Below are positions 37,110 through 48,263 of a stretch of 64,000 nt of DNA, one piece after another. This DNA comes from Apium graveolens (lineage: Eukaryota; Streptophyta; Magnoliopsida; Apiales; Apiaceae). The stretch spans positions 96,708,609-96,772,608 of the forward strand of contig NC_133653.1 of NCBI RefSeq assembly GCF_009905375.1. The letters run 5' to 3'. A program made the translations under genes and the position numbers. The notes beneath the pieces were generated by a model that was not told the origin of the DNA, did not search any database, and saw only the letters and a program-made list of their open reading frames with translations. Positions within the stretch are counted from its first letter, which is position 1; every line of letters starts with the position of its first letter.

Positions 37110-37520
37110 ACATTGGAACGGCTACAAAGCTTTGTATGGAAGAAAGAATCGTTCTCCCTTAGGTTGGGAAGAAATTGGTAAGCGGAGGATATTGGACTAT
37201 AGTTGAGTCTATAGACCAAATAAATTCCTAGAACTTATCAGAACCCAGCTAGTGGCAACCCATGATGAACAATAGAGATATGCGGACTAGATCTATAAAG
37301 ACGAAAATTACGAAGTAAAAGACCAAGTATTATTGAAAGTGCCTCCCGGGGAGGGGGTGATGAGATTCGAAAGGGAAAGAATGTTGAAACAAGGATTATT
37401 GGACTGGTTGAAATCTTTAAAGGAATAAGATATTTGGTGTATAAATTAGCACCAACATCGAACAGTCACCAAGTTTAAAATGAGTACCTGGAAATATATT
37501 TGACGGATGAGTGGAAATAT
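37110..37520 (+). pseudogene. Integrase core end and C-terminal domain remnant of gypsy element 2
   Basis: Readable pieces in shifting frames include the LYGRK-SPL region near 37130-37165, then GWEEIGKRRILDY and LIRTQLVATHDEQ (about 37164-37274), then DQVLLKVPPGEGVMRFERE (about 37322-37378). These match the Tekay/Del chromovirus block WDEVGER...DQVLLKVSPWKGVMRF. Frameshifts and stops separate the pieces. No chromodomain was recognised before the polypurine tract at 37620. Confidence 0.8.
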
Positions 37521-37619
37521 TATGAAGAGATCCAAAACTGTGAAGTTAACGTGAGAACTTGAGGTGGTCCTGTGAGAAGCATGTCCCCGCCTATTTCTGA
37601 ACTGATTCTGGGACGGAAT

Positions 37620-37637
37620 CCTTTTAAGGGGGAAGAC
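37620..37637 (+). other. Polypurine tract of gypsy element 2
   Basis: CCTTTTAAGGGGGAAGAC directly precedes the TGTAAGAACCC start of the 3' LTR. The same TTTTAAGGGGG core occurs, inverted, in gypsy element 1. Confidence 0.88.
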
Positions 37638-40600
37638 TGTAAGAACCCAAATTTTTGACGTCAGTAAAAGACCTTTAGGAATAGTAACCTTGCGGTTTAT
37701 TAAAAACTTTTGCGACCACACCATATACGAGTGTTTAATTTAAGTTTCTGAGTTCATATTGTGGTTATACGTACTAAATGAGTGTATGCAAGAGTCGTGA
37801 GTTTTCGAAGAAAACCAATAGTCCAAATGATATTATTTTACAAGCCATCGAGGAATAAGAGAATTATACTACGACCAAGAAAATCTTGAGAATTATAATT
37901 TCATAACTCATAACCAAGTACGAGCACTGGAAATGGTAATGATTTACGATTGCCAGAATTCTTCGACGTAGCATTTACGGGAATTGATTTAAACATACGT
38001 GAACGAAAGCGAGATAATGTAGGATGACAAAATCAAGTGATAACCTGGGAAATTAAGTATTTTATAAATTTATTCAACAAGTAATAAATTTGGAAGCTAG
38101 TTACAAAAATTAATAAATAACAAATTTTGATAAACATAAATTCAAGGAGCTTATCATGCAAGCTTTGACAAATGAGACACCTAACTAAGCCTAGCCTTTG
38201 AAAATGAGATTCATCTTGTCCTACACACTTTCTAAAGTCACAAAAGCCTATTTCCACCACATTTCCAAGAAGCAAGCAAGGCAATTCTCTCTCTCCAAAA
38301 ACCCAATGCTGATTTCCAAGAACACCATGGGAAGAAAAATTCATATCTCATGATCTATTAATTCAAAAATCACCAAATTTTAACCAAAGTTTCCTCATAC
38401 CATATACAAGGTACGTTCAAAATTTTATGGCCATTGAATTAGTATAGCATAGCCAAATCCTTGCTCAAAATTGGTGGTGAATAGTAACTCCGAAAATCAC
38501 TAACTTGTTTTCTTGATTTTTCATGAAAGTTTAAGGCTCCTAAAGCTAGACCAAGGCTTCATCAAGGATCTTAGGAATTTATTAAGTATTAACAAGCTTC
38601 AAGGAAGGTATAAACATTCATTCAAACTTTGTTTAAGTTTCAAGAAAAGTAAGGATCTTGGATATAAGTATGGTTTTGATGATTGATTTGATATTATCTT
38701 GATGTTTAGTTAATTAGTTATAAGGTTGATGATTGTTGCCTCACGAACATGATGTTCTTGAGAGTATTTAGTGTTGAGATGATGATTTGTTGATTGTTGA
38801 TGGTGGTATAATGATTTAAGACGCAAACGAAACCTGAATCGTAATCATAACCTCGTTAAAATGAACAAAACTCAACTTCAGTTTCTGAAGAAGTTACAGC
38901 ATGTATAAACTTTCCTAAAAAGAGAGACTTAATTATGATAGAGAATTTTATGAGGATCGTTTAGGCACTTAAATCGCTTGATTTTGATTTACGGATCAAA
39001 AGTTATGACCGTTTTAGTAAAAGGGATTTACGTGATAAAACTGCTACAAATTACGAACTTTGTAAATATAAATGATCGACTTAAAAATATTTAAAAATCA
39101 TAAAATTTTTACAGAGAGTAAAAAATAGAGTTTTTTAGCCGCCATAAAAATTTCAAGTAAAAATGTTGATTTTTCAATTTTATAAAAATGTCGGAGCCGA
39201 GGTCGCGCGGAGTACGAATGTCAAAAACAACCCCCTGTTAGGAAACTGCCACTTCGGGATTTTAACCCTTGTTACCAGAAAACCATTTTCAAATGATGTG
39301 TTCTAAATTTTGTCTAAATTGCGCACGTGAAAACGGAGCATCAATTGAGTTAACGGTTTGAGAGATATCAATGATTTAGTGAAAGCGGTTTGAATAGTAA
39401 AACTCCGTAGTTGACCGAACTTTTGAAATGCTTTTCACCGAATTAAAGTCATTTTATCAAAATAAAACTTTTAGGATAAATATTACAAGCACTCAAGAAG
39501 CTCCTCGAGGTGGTTTTGTATTAAAATATTAAATTTACGATTTAGTAAAAATGATAGAGTGCGAGTCGCGTAATAGTAATATTAGGTAAAGTCAAATCTA
39601 GAAGACCACTTTGACCGTCCTTTTCGACCAAGGAGTGATACTTATTTCGAGTCGGTCGAATGATGAAAGTTATGAAGTATTGAACTTATTAGAAATATAA
39701 GTTGGTGATGAGAGTAGGAATACTGATTAAGATTCTGATGTTTGTTGATTAGAAAACCCGGAACGAGAGGAAGTCGGGAAACGTGTCTTGGACTCCAGGC
39801 AAGTTTTCAAACCCTACCTTTTTGAAACTGTTGTGTTGTGTTTGTTTTCAAATAATGTCGATATATACATGATGCTATAGTTACGATGTTTTACGAATTA
39901 TGTTATATAATATCATATGATATGATAATGATTTTGGTATATGAATATTACTGAATTTCAATCGATAACCCTAGAGAGTAGCGTTGTATATATGAGGATT
40001 ATATTTTAGACCGAGGATCGCTCAGTATAATTTTATGAATACCCGGTAGTATTCCGGAAATGTTTTATTTAAGAATACAAACGCTATAGTAGAGCGTGAT
40101 ATATAAGTTATAAGACCGAGAGTCGGTCAGTTTTTATAAAGTATAAACTCGGGGATCATCCCGGAGATGTTTTGGACCATTAAAAGTCCGTACTTATTTT
40201 ATTCCAACTAAGTCGATGTTCATTTGCAAAATATTAAATACCTCGAACTTTTATTAAAACGATTCCCAAAGATCGTATTCCCTCAACCCTATTTTACTTG
40301 AACAACAAATATTATTTCGGTTATTAATTTAATATAGGAGAAGTATTCTCCAACGATTATTCATTTCAAACTCGACCAATTATTAAAGATTACTTTAAAT
40401 TATTTAAACATAAATAAGTTGAGGAATATTATTTTAATACTCTTTTAAAATATAACTATTCGAGGTTTAATTATTTAACGATTTATGTTTAATTATTAAT
40501 TATGTATTTAATGATTTATTTATGATTTAAAAATCATAAAACCTGATTTAAAATACTTTCTGATTTTTGAAAAATCATTCGAATAATTTCAGATCGTCGA

Positions 40601-41702
40601 TGAATATTATCTCGATTTATTCTAAATATTTTAAATATAGTTTCAAAAGAAACTTCCCCTTATTTAATTATCTGTTGACAACGGTCAACTCACATCCTTA
40701 GTACTTCCTCCGAAAATTTCGGAAGTAAGTATATACATATATATATACGCTAATAAAACAAGTTGTTTCTATCAACAAGCAAAACGCTTGGGGGAACTTC
40801 GATGTGGTTCGAGTTATCAAGTTATGATAAAATTCTATTAAAGTACAAGGGAGGGGTAGACTCTAGTACTATGTGTGCTAGGTGGACTACCAAAGGTACC
40901 GCAGGCGAAGGTACTCTGTGTACTCAGGAGCTTGTGAAGTATGTGTATACCCAAAAATGGGACACGTAGCCCGAATGTGGCAAGGGTGATAACCGAGATA
41001 CGAAGGTGTCGTCCTTCTACTAGTAGAAAAAGTTACTATTTTTCCGTAGTACGACTGGTCATCGTATACGGCGGCTCCAATTAACGTCCTATTCTTCCAA
41101 CTGGAATTGTGATGCAATACCGTAACCCAAGCTTAATGCTGGGTTTACCATTAAGGTATTCGCAGGATAATAAATCCACTAAAGAATTTTTTTCAAAAGA
41201 AGGTGTGTATCACCAAGGAAAACTATTTTTGAATAAAACATATTTATCATATATGACGTTTTACTTGAGTTTATCATACAGTCATTTCATACTGTACATT
41301 ATTATGCTGGGCATTATAGCTCACTCTTGCTTTCTTTTAAATGACACAACACAACAGATAAGCAGTATGTCGGTGTGGGACTTAGTCGCTTGCAGTCATG
41401 GGAAGAATCCCCGACAGCTTTGTCTGAGGTGGGCAAGAGTATCAGATAGGTATAAGATATCAGTCGTAATTATTGTAACTTCATGTAGAGGTTATGAATA
41501 ATTGTTTGAGATCCTGTAAAGTACATTTGAGTGTAATAAAAGAAGATTACATTTTGTACATTGTTTATAAGGCTATAACTTGTGTGTGTGTGTGTGTGCA
41601 TGAGATTGGGGCATATAGGATTATTGAATCAATACAGGTTATACATGAGTGAATGATGGCGTGACGACCCAGATTCCTGACCCCAGATTTGGGGGCGTTA
41701 CA
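37638..41702 (+). repeat. 3' LTR of gypsy element 2 (4,065 bp)
   Basis: It is collinear with the 5' LTR, starting TGTAAGAACCC and ending GGGGGCGTTACA directly before the CATGG duplication. It has no SINE. It contains about 90 bp (38407-38496) absent from the 5' copy, and a (TG)n run at about 41581-41598 that is shorter in the 5' LTR. Confidence 0.93.
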
Positions 41703-41789
41703 CATGGCCTCCAAGATTCATGTTATATAAGAGATTAACATTAAATACAAGATTCAAACCACACAGGTTCAGAAAGCATGCAAGGTCCT

Positions 41790-42060
41790 CAACGCATGTA
41801 AGGTCACAACATATACAATATCTGCAAGGTCCACAATGCATGAAAGGTCCATAATACATGCACCTTGCATGCAAGGTCCCCAACGAATATAAATTCTGCA
41901 ACGCCTCCGAGGTCAGGAATTCTTGCGAGATCCACATTGCCTACAAGGTCTACATTGCATGCAAGGTCAACATTTCATGTATGATCTACATTGCGTACAA
42001 AGTCTATAAAGTTTACAAGTTCAACATAGCATATAAGTTTTACAAAGCCAACAAGTGTGG
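41790..42060 (+). repeat. Degenerate 9/18 bp tandem array (GCATGCAAGGTC type)
   Basis: Units such as ATTGCATGCAAGGTCAAC, ATTGCCTACAAGGTCTAC and ATTGCGTACAAAGTCTAT repeat with an 18 bp period made of two related 9-mers. The period keeps frame, so it encodes a six-residue repeat (IAYKVY, IACKVN and similar) in the chance ORF 41858-42067. Confidence 0.75.
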
Positions 42061-42454
42061 GATATAACATGTTGTACAAACAGACAAAATACGTGACCTA
42101 CAAAAAAGCTAATACAAGCACATGATTTGGACATCAGGACAAATCAAAATTGACATTGACCCCGACTAAGATCTTGATTTATAGCCATTGTCCCCCATGT
42201 GGACAAGATGTCATGTGTGAGCCTATATATACCCAATAATCACTTCAATTCAAGGGATTCACACATTCAATATATTTCTACTACATCCGGTTTCCGATGA
42301 GTTTGCTCTACCGTCTCTCTAGTTTCTCTCTCTAAAAATAATTACGCAAATACATACTTATACTATGACTCTCTGATGTCGGATACTTATGCTCACGTCG
42401 GAGGTGCTTAGAGAGTCATAACCCCGCGGGCATTTCCCTTCCAGGAGCTTGGAG

Positions 42455-42600
42455 GTGACAAGGTCAACAAGGTCGATAATATCGACAATATCAACAAGGT
42501 TGACAAGATCAAAAATATTAGCAAGGTCAAAAAGATCAACAAGATGAACAATATCGACAGGATAAATAAGCCCATCAAGCTCAACACAGATCTATTCTAG
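42455..42600 (+). repeat. 9 bp tandem array (AACAAGGTC / GACAATATC type)
   Basis: At least twelve consecutive 9-mers can be laid out, for example AACAAGGTC, GATAATATC, GACAATATC, AACAAGGTT and GACAAGATC. They differ at one to three positions but keep exact spacing. Confidence 0.8.
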
Positions 42601-42644
42601 TATAATACTAAGAACGAAGAACTCGACGGTAGAACGACTCATCA

Positions 42645-42664
42645 TTTGGCACTAGAAGGAGGGG
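42645..42664 (+). other. Primer-site region of the Tat-like element
   Basis: TTTGGCACTAGAAGGAGGGG has the form of the sequence that follows the 5' LTR in Tat/Ogre gypsy elements (TTTGGCGC-T-AGAAGGAGG). The exact LTR end is not resolved. Confidence 0.6.
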
Positions 42665-42863
42665 CATTTCCTACGCTCTCCGAATCATCATCCAGCCTTC
42701 CCATCTTATCCTGAAAGTGAAAACACCCATCAAACTCTAGAAGCTCGTATGTGGACTGATTCAACTTGAGCCTGTAACACATAATCTTACTCAACAAGCC
42801 CCTGTCATTCGGGAGATTGGTGACCCTGGTCACCCGAAGTACATCCGACTTCGTAATGCAGAC

Positions 42864-43058
42864 ATGGACTCAACCCTCAATGCTGCTTGCACAACCCCTG
42901 AAGATCTAAGAAACATGATCAATCAAAATTCGGAGATTCAAGCTGGCCGAATAGCTCGAGTTCAAGAAAGAAGGCTTGTAGTTCGCATTGACAGACAACA
43001 CCAAGTGGAGCAAGTTCAGCGCGTTATTTCTCCAGTAAATCCAGATGCATGGTCTTGA
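42864..43058 (+). pseudogene. Tat-like gypsy gag N-terminal fragment (64 aa)
   Basis: The ATG is 200 bp after the primer region. The product contains TPEDLRNMINQNSEIQAG and an Arg/Gln-rich helix. Position and composition fit the start of a Tat-type gag, but the match is weak on its own. Protease sequence starts within the next 150 bp, so most of gag is deleted. Confidence 0.5.
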
Positions 43059-43422
43059 ACCCGCAATATTTGACACAACAACAAGTCCAGCAGATGAAGA
43101 ATCATTATATAGGTTTGTACACAATATTGTACAAGTCTATGGGACAATCCGACTTCCTTTCATCTTTTGGTCAAATCCAAGACAAGTCTGTCATATGATC
43201 AAGTTTTATGTCATAAACTGTGAATCCCCGTACAACATCATCCACAAAAGACTCACATTGTCAAAACAAAGAGTTGTAACATCTACTTCTCACATCAAGG
43301 TGAAGCTCCTAGCTACGCAAGTATTTAAAGTAGAGCCCGAAGTTGTGGAGTCATGCTATGAAAATACCCTTGCAATGGGGGAAACCCACAAAGCCAACTT
43401 AAAAAAGGATGCACTCAAGTAA
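43045..43422 (+). pseudogene. Tat-like gypsy protease C-terminal fragment
   Basis: The 125-residue frame contains the run MIKFYVINCESPYNIIHKR and, further on, VTSTSHIKVK. Tat/Ogre proteases have F-x-V-V-x-x-x-S-x-YN-x-ILGRP-x-L followed by V-S-T-x-H-L-x-x-KFPT, so the end of the protease domain is clear. The catalytic D-S/T-G part is missing, and the usual ILGR is changed to IHKR. A solo LTR is inserted 13 bp after this fragment. Confidence 0.75.
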
Positions 43423-43435
43423 TAACAAGAGTATG

Positions 43436-46400
43436 TGTAATAACCCCAAAATTTTGAACTTTTTGTAACTCTTATGAATAGTGTTTTTGCTGATTATGCT
43501 GAATAAGAAAACTTTTCATGCCACCCTATGTAGGGGTTCTTTTATTGTTATTCTGAGATCTTATTAGTACTCTGTATGGTATATAAGTGTATGTAAAGAT
43601 CGTTAGAATCCAAATTCGAACACTTTGATTTTCCCGAAAATCCACCAGATACCGAAAAAGTTGAGTATAAGGTAACAGGATAAAAAGGATTTAAATTCAA
43701 GGATTATAAGAGACTATCATAAAAGGAATATAATGTATGGAGAAAGGTTAAGGAAACCCAAGTAATAAGATCCCGGGTATGATCCCTCAAACGATAAACG
43801 AAAACGAAAGTTAAGCGAACCGTAAAGCAGATCAGCGGTCATTAGCCAAGTAATTAGGAGCTAATCAAAGAGGTTAGTGATGATGATGTCATCAAACCAA
43901 TAAGAAGAGGACAAGCATGGGAAGATGACATAAGAATGATGACCTAAGCATGACCAAAAAGGAAGGAAGTGTGGTTGATTTCAAGCCACACAAAAATCAC
44001 CATGGTTAAAAGGTAATTAATTAAAACAAAAGGCAAAAACAACCAACAACAATCATAACACCAAAAACACAAAGTTGACTTCCCATTTTCAAGAAAAAGC
44101 TCTCGGCCCCTTCCATTTTGCAAGAAAAGGAAAACCCAAATCCAAGTTCCAAGCTTCATTAATTAGTGAGGTAACTATCTAAGGTTCCTTGTGCATAGAT
44201 ATAGATATCCTATAAGTTTAAGCTTCAAATTCCTTCACAATATCTTCCTAAAATTCATGGAAGAAGAGGGTGAATAGTGTTTTTCAAGAACTTGAAATTT
44301 TGTTTAGATTAAGCTTTGGTAAGGACTTTCAGAGGTGATTCCAAGCTCCTTAGTTACTTTTACTCATCAAGGAAGGTATAAACTCATACCCTAGCCCTAC
44401 TTTTGTATATTTAGAGTTTTTGTGTTTGGTATGGTTCATGAGAAGCTTGATTATTGTGTATTTAGAGATGTGTTGGTTTTGTGATGTGTTTGGAGTTGTA
44501 AATCTTGTTGATTAGTTAAAGAACTTAAGTAAGCTTTTAGTTCATGTTTGGGAAGTATAAATTGGAAATATTGAGTTGTTGGGGCTGTTGTAGTAGTATA
44601 TGGAGGAAGTTTGGTTGTAACAATGATTGTGGGTTGTTTGTGAATTGAATTGGAGTTGTACGAAATTGGTAATCGCGTAAACATAGCCGTCGTAATGTCC
44701 GATTACCCTAGAATGTTTTTTTTCTTAACATTAGGACCCGTGAACTCACTGTTAGGTTTTGACCATTGCCATGATTAGATATTTCATGTTACGAGCTTTG
44801 TTTTGATATGTGTTTCGTTTGAATCCGATGTACGGTTTAGGAGAAACGACCGTTTTAAGTAACGACATTTCGTGAATGGACCATTACCCCTCGCCTTACT
44901 TTGAAACATTGGTTAAAGACCTTAAATGACTAATTGGAGTATGAAACATTTATGTAAAGTGGATTAGCTAGTTGGTAAGGTACTCGCGAAAAAATCGCCT
45001 TAAAACTCTTAATGGTTAATTTATTAAAAATGGTGGAGCCGAGGGTACTCGAGCGACTTAAGAGAATCATTAAGCGCAAAACGAGCGTTAGAGTCTAATT
45101 GGTTAAAGTATAGATTCTTAAGCGACTTTGGTTAATTCCAACTTATATGTGGTTTATAGGTTACCAGACTCCTCCCAGGACTTTTACCACCCCCAGTCGC
45201 TCAGGCAAGTTTTCTACCCGTTATACTGTTGTTGTGATGTATATATGTATATGCATTATCTTGTGATAGATGCATGTTGGTTAATTAGAAAATTTTGCGA
45301 TATATTGAAGCATGCTGATATGGTATATATGCATGTTTGTTTCGTAATCTGGTTATCTATCTGTTGATTTCAATGCTTATAGTTGCATAATACCTATGCT
45401 AGAGATAAGCAGTAGTAGCGTATACCCTTAGTATAGGGGACCCAAAGGTGAACATTTTCTAAAATCGGGAGTCGATGTTCCCGAGTATATTATATATATT
45501 TATATATATATAGATATAGTTTTCAAAACTATTAATTGAATAAGGTTTATTCGATAACTTTATTTTATTTAATGAATATTACTTGAATATTCATTCGAGG
45601 ACTTATGACTCAGTTTATATTATTTAATGAATATTATTTGAATATTCATTTGAGGACTTATGACTCTGATTATTTACTAAATAATATTCTTTATTTTATT
45701 AAAGAATAATGTTTCGATAATCAAACTTATTTTCGATTATTCAAATAAAGATAGTACTTTCGTATAAGTATATCTTTGGTTATTTAATATTCATTTCAAG
45801 TATGAGTTTAAAACTTCTACTTCAAATTATTTATATAGAGATTATCCTTATGGGAATATTGATTAAATAATAATATTCAGATATTTTCTAATATATCGTG
45901 ACTGATTTATGTCATTAAATCAGCATTACTCCAAACATTCTTAAAAGTGTTTTCGAGTCTTCGAAATGATTTTAAAAGTTAGAGCGGATCCCAAAACTCA
46001 TTTTTATATTTAAGATCTTCCTTTCAAAAGGGATTTAAATACTTGCTCAAAACCTGAGGGATCCGGCTCTATGGTGTATTTATATTTCACAATAAGGTTG
46101 CTGTTTTGATGAATGAATTAATTACTTACCCAATGTTCGGGAAGTAAGTCCATTTATTGAGTTGGCATAAGCAACATGGGCTCAGTGGGCGTCCATGAAA
46201 GTGTAAGTGGCTCAGTGGGAGTCCATCAAATGCGTAAGTGGCTGAGTGGCAGTCCAGCATAAGGTCCTATTGCGGCCAGGGTGATGACCAGTGGGGAATT
46301 CTTCTATCTACTAGTAGAAAATGTTACTTGTTGGTATCTTTGACTGATCAACAAGATATCGGGTTTATGCCAAAATTCTTTTCCTTTCCAAAATTTATTG

Positions 46401-47241
46401 GATGTTACAAACTCTGTTCATACTTTACATAACAGAGGTTTCCAGGAAATGTATAAGAGATATATATGTGGATATATATATATATATATATATCGGGACT
46501 AAATAAAGTATCTCGTAACTTCATTTCATTCAATAATTTATCAAAGATTGAATCTATAAGTCTTAACTTGTGGTCTCATCTATGGGATGACCTTTTGAAA
46601 CCTATAATACTTTGAACAGTGGCAGTTCAAGTAGCTTTATAAAATGATATAAGTATAGTGAAGTAATTGGTAACTTCATCCTCCTTTAAGCTTATATCCA
46701 GTAAGTAATTACCTTACACTTGATAAAGGTTTCCAGTAAGTTATCCATTTAGATACTTGCATTATTGTTTACGCTATATATTATCTTGTGAGCTGTAATG
46801 CTCACTCTTACTTCGTTTCTTCATCACACAACAATAGTTAGGAAAGATGGCCAAACTCAAGCAGACCCAGCGCAAGCGCGTGGGAAGCGTCCCGCGTCTT
46901 CCCGTTGATGTTGTAGCTGCTATAGCTGCAGAGGTAGATCTATTGGTAGATCAGGCATTCTACTTTTGGGAACCAATTATGTATAATTATAACTTGTGGT
47001 AGATAATGGCAATTAACTGTAAACTTATCAATTAATCATTTTGGGTTGTAATAACTTTTAAATTGTGGATTTAAGGACTTGTACTTATTTCAATTTCATC
47101 TCTGAGACTATAACGGGTTGTGGTGTGTGTTAGTGTGGGGTCACAGCATGAGGTTATTTATTATTAATTAAGTTAAGTGATATTGTGGAAAGAAAGACCG
47201 TAACGACCCGGATCCCCGACCCCAGATCTGGGGGTGTTATA
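43436..47241 (+). mobile_element. Solo LTR A of a Tekay-like gypsy family (3,806 bp)
   Basis: It starts TGTAATAACCCC and ends GATCTGGGGGTGTTATA. The 5 bp duplication GTATG flanks it perfectly (43431-43435 and 47242-47246). No primer site or internal sequence is attached, so it is a solo LTR left by LTR-LTR recombination. Its end resembles that of gypsy element 2 (GACCCCAGAT-TGGGGG). It contains the palindrome CTACTAGTAG at 46308-46317, also present in gypsy element 2. Confidence 0.92.
46178..46260 (+). repeat. Three tandem copies of GGCTCAGTGGGMGTCCA in solo LTR A
   Basis: Copies GGCTCAGTGGGCGTCCAT, GGCTCAGTGGGAGTCCAT and GGCTGAGTGGCAGTCCA repeat with a 30-31 bp period. Confidence 0.8.
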
Positions 47242-47359
47242 GTATGTGTTATTGCGTGTCTTCAAGAATGCAACAAGACAAACTGCTCAGCAGGCCCACA
47301 TGGCCGAACAAAGAAAAAAACACAATTCTAGAAAAGTTCTTTTAGTGGAAACAGATCCC

Positions 47360-47654
47360 TGCATGCAATAGGGGGTTTGCAGCGAACCTTGATAAAATAA
47401 AGGTTGTCCTTGAAATGAGGGTTCCTCGAACTTAAAAAGAGGTCTAAAATTTTAGAGGACGTCTTGCGCTCAATAGATTCATCTCCAAGCTTTCCGAGCG
47501 CTGCCTTTCTTTCTTTAAATTCTTAATATGAATGAAAAAATCAAAGTGCCTCACTTGGACTTCTAAATTTCAAGAAGCTTTCGAAGGAATCAAACGTTAC
47601 TTGATCTCAACACCAATCCTAACTCAAGCACTTTCGGAAGAACCTCTCTACTTG
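47360..47654 (+). pseudogene. Tat-like gypsy RT C-terminal / RNase H start fragment
   Basis: In shifting frames the plus strand reads VVLEMRVPRT, then FISKLSERCLPF, then KCLTWTSKFQEAFEGIKRYL and STPILTQALSEEPLYLY. This is the connection region of Tat/Ogre RT (K-EVQ-LTGR-AAL-RFIS; F-W--ECQ-AF--LK-YL--PP-L----GE-LYLYL). The coding match ends abruptly at LYLY, where a 9 bp-periodic array begins. It belongs to the same host element as the protease fragment on the other side of solo LTR A. Confidence 0.85.
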
Positions 47655-47722
47655 TATACAATGTATGTAATATATGCATGGTATGCAGTGTACACAATGT
47701 ATGCAACATGTGCAAGGTTAAA
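47655..47722 (+). repeat. 9 bp-periodic array at the broken RT edge
   Basis: Consecutive 9-mers AATGTATGT, AATATATGC, ATGGTATGC, AGTGTACAC, AATGTATGC and AACATGTGC follow directly on the RT fragment, in its reading frame. Confidence 0.75.
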
Positions 47723-48258
47723 TGCTTGAAAATAGATAAGTCATATATCTGTATTACGAGTTTGTAATAACATAATGAGCTTCCCATCCTTCATACTCAC
47801 ATATTGCTCCATGTATGCTAGAATCTGAAAATCTTTCAAGGTATTCCACAGCTTGGGGCCCTCTCTTGTCCAGTCATCACGAGTCCTGATATCCAAATTA
47901 GAGCATCCAAGTTCCCTCTATTGCTCAGTCATCCACGTAACAGGTGTTCTTGAACCGCGAATGATAGACCTTACCCCTAGAGCAATATCATAACCATCCA
48001 TAATAAGGCCATCAGAAACGTGTGCATCGCCTGATCCATCAACTATCTCCACCTCACCATAAGGCTTTAACCTCGAAGGGAGAGGGGACCCTACAGGTAC
48101 GAACTCCACCTATACATGTTCGTTGGACACAAAACCATCGGAACGAACTACGTCATCGAAATGACTCCGAACCATACTAGACCTCTTCTTAGCGGCCCTC
48201 TCACCCTTTAAACGAAACCAGACTCAATACACCTGTTCTTGCTCACAACCTCATTAGA
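47723..48258 (-). pseudogene. Unrecognised coding-like fragment, minus strand
   Basis: The minus strand has a 63-residue open block (47918-48109, containing VGSPLPSRLKPYGEVEIVDG). Coding-like sequence also lies on both sides of it (GERAAKKRSSMVRSHFDDVV upstream, REGPKLWNTLKDFQILAYME downstream), separated by single stops. Codon use looks less AT-biased than the spacer. I recognise no family. It may be part of another transposon or a captured gene fragment. Confidence 0.4.
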
Positions 48259-48263
48259 CTTAG

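Larger units (their letters stand above)
28268..41702 (+). mobile_element. Gypsy element 2 (Tekay-like chromovirus), 13.4 kb, plus strand
   Basis: LTRs at 28268-32503 and 37638-41702 enclose 5.1 kb. A perfect 5 bp target duplication CATGG flanks the element (28263-28267 and 41703-41707). The primer site, RNase H tail, integrase C-terminal region and polypurine tract appear in the expected plus-strand order. The first ~135 bp of the two LTRs differ at 4 positions. The interior has stops throughout, so the copy is dead. Confidence 0.95.
41708..42644 (+). mobile_element. Part of a 5' LTR of a Tat-like gypsy element
   Basis: The sequence contains a TATA box (CTATATATAC at 42223-42232), a CT-rich leader and a run with CGGATACTTATGCTCACGTC, GGAGGTGCTTAGAGAG and CCCCGCGGGCATTTCCC. 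These have the style of the R/U5 region of Tat/Ogre-type gypsy LTRs. The primer-site region at 42645 follows. The left part of this LTR was split off by gypsy element 2 and should lie left of 28263, where its start could not be found. Arrays with 9/18 bp periodicity lie at 41790-42060 and 42455-42600. Confidence 0.6.
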
